A DNA stretch of 64,000 nucleotides. Origin: Pristionchus mayeri. Taxonomy: Eukaryota; Nematoda; Chromadorea; Rhabditida; Neodiplogasteridae. The position numbers were made by a program, and so were the translations under genes. The notes under the pieces are model-generated. The model had not been told where the DNA came from. It made no database searches and was given only the letters and a program-made list of their open reading frames with translations. Below are positions 57,074 through 64,000 of the stretch, piece by piece. How positions within the stretch are numbered: position 1 is the first letter of the stretch; the number at the start of each line of letters is the position of its first letter. The DNA lies in contig BTRK01000001.1 in NCBI GenBank assembly GCA_036245805.1, positions 3,720,001-3,784,000 of the forward strand, in the 5' to 3' direction.

Positions 57074-58189
57074 TAATTTCAGCAATGCTGTTCTCATCAC
57101 ATGTTGTTGATTTTTTTATCAAAGATTATGAATCCCCGCAAGTTCATGTCTCGATCTCGGAATTGCAAGGGGGGAGGGATTTATGAAATTGCGGGAATTG
57201 AACTCGGCGATGCATCTCGAGAAAATTAGCAACAAATTATTCTGACATCTATCGTCCACAATTAAGCATTTTCCGAATGAATACATAATTCCTTTTCGAC
57301 GCAAACTGCTTTAGATAATCCATTAACCAAGTAACCAAAATTGGACTCGGTAAGTGGATCATATATTAACCGAACCGAACTTCCATCCATAGTCCCCATG
57401 CTGTTTTTCCCTTGCTTACCATGAACCAGTTGAATCAAGGTAATCAAACCTTGAATTTGTCTCCGAGCGAATGCTGCAGTGTGAACATGGTACTGAACCC
57501 CGTCGCCCTGATCGGGAAGAGTCTGAAATAATTTTAAAAAGTAAGTTGAAGTATCCACGCAAGGCGGGTTTGCCACCCCCACGCCACTTCTGCGTTCGAC
57601 CTATGCGTGAGGCAATCGTCCGTGTTGTGTGCGGGGATCAATAATGATAACAGTATTTGCCCACCAATAATGATACCAATATTTGCATTTTTTATTATAT
57701 AATTATTATAACAGATCTCATATGAAATAGCCATTGTTGATGCTCCCTACTCTATTTCCAATTAACGATATAATTATGAAGTTGGTATATTTGTTTTCTA
57801 GAAAAAAATATCAGAATAGTGAAGTTGTTATGCCCATATCTGTCAAGGTCTAATGGCCGCTATATAAGCGTAGCTCTCATGCACTCGACAGGGAGGAAAG
57901 TTTCCCTCCCCTTTCCATCTTTTTTTGGTTGACACATCATGCTCTATCTCTCCTTGGTGCGGGACTCACAACTGGGAATTAGGAACTTGGTCTGAACTCC
58001 TGTCATATATTGTTCCACCTATTTATATGCCTTCTTCTTACAAGTCAAGACTCTAGGTCGTTGCTAGTTCTACTGTCAGTTCATATTCCCGCTGCCGCGC
58101 ACCATTTTGCCATGCCATCAGGCGCTACATATATTAGGTTGGGAGGAAAGTCTTTGTCACTGGTTTTGTTTTTCCATTGCTCGTCGCAG

Positions 58190-60089
58190 ATGGACTCTGA
58201 CGTTTCCTCGATTTTTTCCTTAATGATCAGGATCGTTCTGGAAGACCTGGTGAGTTGGATTTGGAAACGTTGAAGAAAGTTGTGGAAACAGACCCATTTC
58301 AAACTGTCTGTGAAATGGTCATCACACTTCGAGCCCACAATAGCACTGTCAGAGAAGACTTGAGATCCCTTGGAATGTGGAAATTTATCGGTCAATTCAT
58401 ATCCCATGATTTGTGCCAAGCCAGCTGTGACCGTCGAGTCGATGATTGCATTACTCTCGTCATTATCCGAGGCAGGGGTCAATGGCTGGAACGACTAATA
58501 AATGGGTATGAGAAGTGGGTCCTCTACGATAACAACCACATGAAAGCCCAGCGGGTTGAAGAAGGAGGGACTCCACAGAGTGTTCCCAAACTTGATCTGC
58601 ACCCCAAGAAAAACAAGCTGTCAATGTGATTGGGAGTGGATGCCGTGATCTACTCGAAGCTACTACCTGCGGGCATCTTAATCACCGGGGCCAAGTACTT
58701 CACATACCTACACAATTTGAAGTTGGAAGTCGATCGTTCAAGGCTGAAGGACAATAAAGTGTATAAGAGCCCGTTTGCGTAAGAATCGGACAATTATTGG
58801 CATGGACTAAAAAAGTCACATCTCTGGAACTTTGTACTTTGGGGTAATCTGAACAGCTGAAGACGATAGACATATTCATTTTGGTCAAAGATCTGTCGTT
58901 GACCCCAGAAGCCATGACGTCGAAATAGGCCAATTTCGCATATCTGAATGCCAGATGCCGCTAAAATTAAGCCAACATATATTCCGGGGCAGAATTGGAC
59001 GGCGATCACGCCTGTCCATTTCATTTTTCATGAACAATTAACACTAATTAGTAAAATGCAACTTTTTTATGCGTGCAAAGTATTCGGGGAGACCGGAGCC
59101 AAACGGACCGGCTTGAAGAGAGGAATCCAAATATGTTTCCAAATATGGGAAAAAACATCGCGGTAAGGTTTAAGGTGAAAAATAGTGAGCTGCGTTGTAT
59201 GCAAAGTCAGTGATTCCATCAGGTAGTGTGCGAGAGACAAGGGGAAGAGGAGATAGTGCAGACATCGAGAGGAAGGGAAGAGGTCACGAGGCAGAGAGAG
59301 GCGGGTAGATCAAGGGACGATTTGATGGGATTGCTGACTTTGCACACAAAACAGTTCACTATTTAACACCTTAAACCTTACCGCGATGTTTTTTCCCACA
59401 TTTGAAAACAGATTTGGATTCCTCTCGTCAAGCCGGTCATTTTGGTTCCGGTCTCCCCGAATACTTTGCACGTACAAAAAAGTTCCATTTTACTAATTAG
59501 TGTTAATTGTTCATGAAAAATGAAATGGAATGGCGTGATCGCCGTCCAATTCTGCCCCGGAATATATGTTGGCTTAATTTTAGCGACATCTGGGAATCAG
59601 ATATGCGAAATTGGCCTATTTCGACGTCATGGCTTCTGGGGTCAACGACAGATCTTTGACCAAAATGAATATGTCTATCGTCTTCAGCAGGTCAAGTTAT
59701 CCCAAATCATAAAGTTTCAGAGATTTGACCATTTTTGACCAGTGCCAAATTTCCTCAGAATTGTCCGATTCTTACGCAAACGGGCTCATAATCAACACAA
59801 TGATCCCCGTCACCAGGTCTCAAATCAAGTAAAGCAGGAACTGGCTGGATAGGGATGGATGGTCCTCCCTCACCCCCCGTATTCACCTGACATGGCACCG
59901 TCCGATTATTGGCTTTTCGCAGGCCTGACCCATGCCGTTCGAGGTAGGGCCTTCAATTCCTGTGGAAGTCTCGAGGTTGAACTCAAGCAATGCTTTGCAT
60001 CGCACCCAGCCGGGTACAACAGGGAGGGGAACCACAAATTGAATGAACATAGGGCACATATTGCCAATAATGATGGTAAGTACAATTGA
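58190..60089 (+). pseudogene. Mariner transposase remnant
   Basis: Recognisable pieces: LDLETLKKVVETDPFQTVCE (about 58255), DDCITLVIIRGRGQWLERL, GYEKWVLYDNN (first Asp replaced by Tyr: YEKW for DEKW), PQSVPKLDLHPKK, then a stop and, after the nested insertion, VLPHPPYSPDMAPSDYWLFA (59858) with the third Asp, ending near NDGKYN at 60089. Several frame breaks; inactive. Confidence 0.85.
58767..59787. mobile_element. Fold-back element (1021 bp) nested in the mariner
   Basis: Ends GAGCCCGTTTGCGTAAGAATC and its inverse are flanked by ATAA (58763-58766 and 59788-59791). The arms, about 460 bp, pair (for example GGGCAGAATTGGACGGCGATC at 58987 and the inverse at 59537) around a GA-rich centre at 59220-59310. 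Confidence 0.85.
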
Positions 60090-60820
60090 CATCGTGCTAC
60101 TGTTTCTTCAAAGAAATAAGGTTTTGAAAAAGTGACAAAGACTTTCCTGTCAACCTAATAAATAAGTTCTTGTAAACAATTTGCATTGGTGATTCTGCAA
60201 ATATGCTCACCGCGAAAGACACATCGGATCCATCCGGGATCTCGCCACGAAGAATCCCTTTCACCGTATCCTCTTTGGTCTTGCATACGGTAGTCGGCCT
60301 GTAATCGTCATATTTCACCAAGGAACTTTCAGCAGGAGGATCGTGATTCAATATACCTAATTCAAAGGAATGTTCCTGATTCAGGGTTAAGGTCAAGTGA
60401 TCGAAGAATTCTACTCACTCCTTGAGCAGCTTCGAGAGCGTGAAGTAGGAACGAGCGACGATGACGCGAACTCGGAAGTGAATGATGCCATCGACTGAAA
60501 TGCAATGGCGAGAAAGTATGAGGGAGATCAGAAAGATCAAAGAGCAAACGAACTTTCTTAATTTAGCATTATCATTTTCCTGCTTTTAAAGAATTGTTTT
60601 TCGGATTCATGCCTTTATTTTATTATTTTCCCCAAATTTCGGCTCCTTTCTAAGCTGTACCAGATAATAATGAAGCTTTCCCAAAGCTAGACTTGCTTGG
60701 GCATCCATTTCCTGCCTCGTGAAGATTCTTCCATTGATCCTCGTAAGTGCCCCGGCTGCCTCAGCGAATTGAACTTAATATAAGCTATTGAAATTACATA
60801 TAAATGTTTTATATTGCAAA

Positions 60821-61854
60821 CATAGTTGCCCACCACTGGCGGCGGCAAGTGAGGCACCACTCATCCATGACCCCATCATGGTGAAAAGTGGGGCAGCGCT
60901 CATAGACGGTCATGGTCAAAAAATCGATGGTAGGTCATGGGAAGGTCAAGATTAAGTACTGTACCATTCGATAGTACAGTACTTCCTGTTACCGTATATA
61001 GCTACCGTAACCCCTATTACCGCAAACTGATTTTTTTCAAAAAATTTAAACTATCGTACCCTAATTAAAAAGTCAAAGTACCGTAACCAATCGATAGTAC
61101 AGTACCACCAGATACCGTATCCCACTACCGTAACCCGGACTCTCGCGAACTAACTTTATTTTTAAGATGTCCTGGTAACGTGCACAATCGGTCTTTCGTC
61201 GTGAACGATCGATTGTACAGTACCCAACTGACAACCGTAACCCAGTTCCTTGGGTCAAACATTTTTCTAAAAATCCAAAATGATTTTCTAAAAATCATAA
61301 ATCGGTAGAAAAATGGTTCTACAGTAATTATCGTTACGGTATGATACTTCAAAACAATTTTATTATCGAGTTAGGATTTTTAGAAAAATGTTTGACCCAA
61401 GGAACTAGATCTGACCCAAGGAACTGGGTTACGGTAGTCAGTTTGGTACTGTACAATCGATTGTTCACGACACCAGACTGATTGTGCACGTTATCAGAAC
61501 ATCTTAAAAATAAAGTTAGTTAGCGAGAGTCGGGGTTACAGTAGTGGTATACGGTATATGGTGGTACTGTACTATCGATTGGTTACGGTACTTTGACTTT
61601 TTAATTAGGGTACGATATTTTCAATTTTTTGAAAAAATCAGTTTGCGGTAATAGGGGTTACGGTAGCTATATACGGTATCAGGAAGTATTGTGCTATCGA
61701 TTGGTACAGTACTTAATCTTGACCTACCCATGACCTACCATCGATTTTTCGATCATGACCCCCTATACGTCTACGCTGCCTCACTTAAAAAGTGAGGCAG
61801 CGCTCATCCATGAATAGGGGGTCATGGGGGTCGCCGGCGGCGTGGGCAACTATG
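60821..61854. mobile_element. 1034-bp fold-back element with perfect 8-bp duplication (same family as 16106-17866)
   Basis: CATAGTTGCCCAC ... GTGGGCAACTATG, with ATTGCAAA exactly repeated at 60813-60820 and 61855-61862. Nearly the whole element folds back around about 61340. It has no reading frame of interest. It is shorter than the 16106 copy because it lacks the 730-bp insert. Confidence 0.92.
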
Positions 61855-63044
61855 ATTGCAAATTATTTTAAATAATAATTAAACTCACGAGGCCAACTCT
61901 CTCCCCTCTCCTCTCCTTTCCCATTGGTGAATGTGCACGTAGCACCGACGATATCCGGACACTCCTGCTTCAGGGAACGATTGCGAGTGAGACCTCAAAT
62001 TGCAAAGTTCCGAGATCATTTGAATCATGGTAGGGCATGCTTAATGTAAGCGAAACGTAACGTGTTTTATAATGTTTATGTTAATTTCGTTATTGATCTT
62101 TGATGTCTACCATAATCATCGCTTGAGAGATGAGGTCCAACGTGCGCCAACATGAAGGCGAACTTTCCATCTGAAATTACTTTACATTTTGTTCGAGTAA
62201 ATTAATTTCCAGGTGAACAACCAAAATTCAAAGATAGTAAACTGTAGGGTTTGCGAAAATTCCTCGTCGCCGAGTTTCAGACTCTGAGAGTCGGAATGAT
62301 TGGGACTCAAAGGATCCAAGACTACGTGTCTGAACCTGAATTATCTTCCATTGCATTTTATTTTTGAAAATGTGGCGCTCATTTTTATTTTAGGACTGTC
62401 AGAGTCCCAGAAAGCAAGGGCGCATTTTCATTCCCACTCATTCCGGACTCGCGATTAACCGGTAAATTCAGACTCTTTGCCAACCCTAGTTGACTACCCT
62501 TCAATATTTGCGTATAGTGGGCGAGACTCCAGAGGACGTGCTCGTGGAACAGAGGGAAGGGCGCCGTCTTGTCGGCATCAAGGGGAGGCAGGTTCTGAAG
62601 GTTCAAAGATAACCGATCACAACAGAGCGCACATAGATCAAAGATCAACCTTAACTATAAACTGTCAAAACAATGATGCGAAACAAAGGCATTGGTAATG
62701 AGATCAAGATCAAATATGATCAAATATCAAATATCAAAGACTGTAATAAATGATACTAACACCGGGGTGAAAAGATCAAAGATTACCCGAATGAAATCGT
62801 TCATTAGCACTCCATCGTAGATGAACTCGAGCTGGTCCGCATTCTGATTTCCCTCGCAACTTTCGAGTGAGAGACCGTCAGGGAAGACGACCGGAACCCC
62901 TGAAAAGGTCAAAGATCAAAGATACAATAAATGAGATATGGGAAAGATTAAAGATCAGCAAAACTCACCTACGGCATTCTCATATTTCTTGGAGTGCACA
63001 GACGGGAGCTGGAAAATGTGTTATTTATTTTATTATTTATTTAA

Positions 63045-64000
63045 AGTACCACTGTGAAGAACGATTTTTTCGAATTCGCGGCCAATGCATGAACCGCAAT
63101 TTCTAGCGCACAATTTAAAAATTTTACAGTATCATACAGTAGATCCAGGGGGTGCTGCACAAGGCATGCATTTCGAGTCATGGTCGATAATTGTGTCATG
63201 ATAGGTCAAGACTAAGTACCGTACCCAATCGATCATACAGTACTTCCAGATACCGTATACCGCTACCGTATCCCTAAGTATTGAGAACTGACTTTATTTT
63301 CAAAAAAAGTCAAGATACCGTACCCAATCGATCCTACTGTACCCATACCGTAACCCAGTGTACAGTACCCCTTGCTACCGTAATCCACAGTACAGCAGTC
63401 AATCGTAAACTGACTTTTTTCCAAAACGTTTTCCATTGAGTTGATTATTGCTCTATACCGTACCAAATCGAACGTACAGCAACCCCAGATACCGTATACC
63501 GCTACCGTAACCCTGATTATCGCGAACTGACTTTACTTTTAAAAAGCCCTGGTAAAGTACTCAACAGTATGCAATCAATTACCGTTACCCCTTCTACAGT
63601 ATGCAAGTAACCACTGTAACCCAGTTCCTTAGGTCAGATTCAGTTCCTTGGATCAAACATTTTTCTAAAAAACCAAAATGAATCGTAAACTGATTACATA
63701 ATAATTACATATACGGTAGGATACTTAAAAATCATTTAAGATCGATTTTGGATTTTTAGAAAAAAATGCTTGACCCAAGGAACTGGATCTGACCCAATGA
63801 ACTGTGTTACGGTAGTTACTTGCATACTACGAATCGATTGAGCACGGTACCAGGACTTTTTTAAGAAAGTCAGTTCGCGATAATCTGGGTTACGGTAGCG
63901 GTATACGGTATCTGGGGTTACCGTACGATCGATTGGGTACGGTATCGAGCAAGAATGAACTCAATGGAAACCGTTTTGAAAAAAAGTTTACGATTGACCG
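63045..64000. mobile_element. TTAA-flanked fold-back element, cut by window end
   Basis: TTAA at 63041-63044 followed by AGTACCACTGTGAAG. From 63080 on it matches the inverted right end of 48983-50503 (CGCGG...ACCGCAA, TTTTACAGTAT, GGTCAAGACTAAGTACC). TACCGTA motifs and partial mirror symmetry around 63700. The end is outside the window. It fills the first intron of copy C. Confidence 0.75.

Larger units (their letters stand above)
58134..60158 (+). mobile_element. Second mariner element, interrupted by a fold-back insertion
   Basis: Ends TTAGGTTGGGAGGAAAGTC and GACTTTCCTGTCAACCTAA, with TA on both sides (58132-58133 and 60159-60160). The termini resemble 18400-19267. It sits in a copy C intron just upstream of the RPTTV exon. 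Confidence 0.85.
52780..63008 (-). pseudogene. Tandem gene family copy C: unknown protein with CaaX-like tail, frameshifted; first exon outside window
   Basis: From the 5' side: 62965-63008 (LPSVHSKKYENAV), 62787-62900 (LESCEGNQNADQLEFIYDG), 62500-62595 (LDADKTAPFPLFHEHVLW), 61885-61998 (LTRNRSLKQECPDIVGATC), 60640-60777, 60415-60497, 60212-60303 (KTKEDTVKGILRGEIPDG), 57450-57530, 55690-55780, 54410-54495 (AYGLEAPLPVDVDRLKKF), 53920-53990, 53765-53840, 53605-53655, 53490-53545, 53310-53385, 53090-53155, 52895-52955 and 52780-52855 ending KWQCVIS. The exon at 53090-53155 lacks two bases present in A and B (TTGCATGCC against TTGCGCATGCC, about 53131), shifting the frame before the tail. Introns contain two mariners, three hairpin elements and a 326-bp foreign insert. 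Confidence 0.6.

Overview
The window looks like gene-sparse, repeat-rich nematode nuclear DNA. The evidence is short introns with TTTCAG-type acceptors, a chemoreceptor-like seven-helix gene with the nematode C-terminal tail pattern, an LRAT-domain protein, an N-terminal signal-peptide gene, and many mariner/Tc1 and fold-back elements. A clade V nematode (diplogastrid-like) is a reasonable guess; I cannot name the species. All gene models are my own splice reconstructions from sequence.

Region 1 (1-11581) is an almost perfect inverted duplication. Every position x pairs with 11582-x. The arms are at least 5.67 kb and the spacer is a non-symmetric 245 bp (5669-5913). I saw only a handful of substitutions. 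Each arm carries a secreted-protein gene, an LRAT/PLAAT-type gene, a small unknown gene, and the 3' exons of an acyl-CoA synthetase. The left arm runs off the window edge.

Region 2 (10231-26279) holds the full acyl-CoA synthetase (minus strand, ATG at 21089), whose last exons lie inside the right palindrome arm. One intron of about 5.3 kb contains a broken srv-like chemoreceptor gene on the opposite strand, a 1.76-kb hairpin element with perfect 8-bp target duplications, and a copied piece of that element. Another intron holds a mariner-type non-autonomous element. Upstream, on the same strand, is a PGAP2/Frag1-like membrane protein gene.

Region 3 (27099-63008) holds three tandem minus-strand copies (A, B, C) of an unrecognised gene of about 18-20 exons, plus head-to-head 5' fragments at 51243-51843. 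Copies A and C end in a CaaX-like Cys-Val-Ile-Ser tail. Each copy carries at least one visible defect. Their introns are loaded with insertions: an 8.9-kb fold-back complex with a ~4-kb array of a 26-bp satellite (A), TTAA-flanked elements (B, C), 8-bp-TSD hairpins (C), a Tc1-like remnant (A), and two copies of one mariner, of which the one in C (55832-57073) keeps a full-length transposase frame.

Working together: the synthetase, the LRAT-like enzyme and the PGAP2-like protein all belong to lipid-handling families, but nothing shows they act in one pathway. The dominant theme is inverted repeats at every scale: 5.7-kb gene-bearing arms, 9-kb and 1-kb fold-back elements, a 0.34-kb palindromic promoter, and a 17-bp near-palindrome inside each satellite unit.
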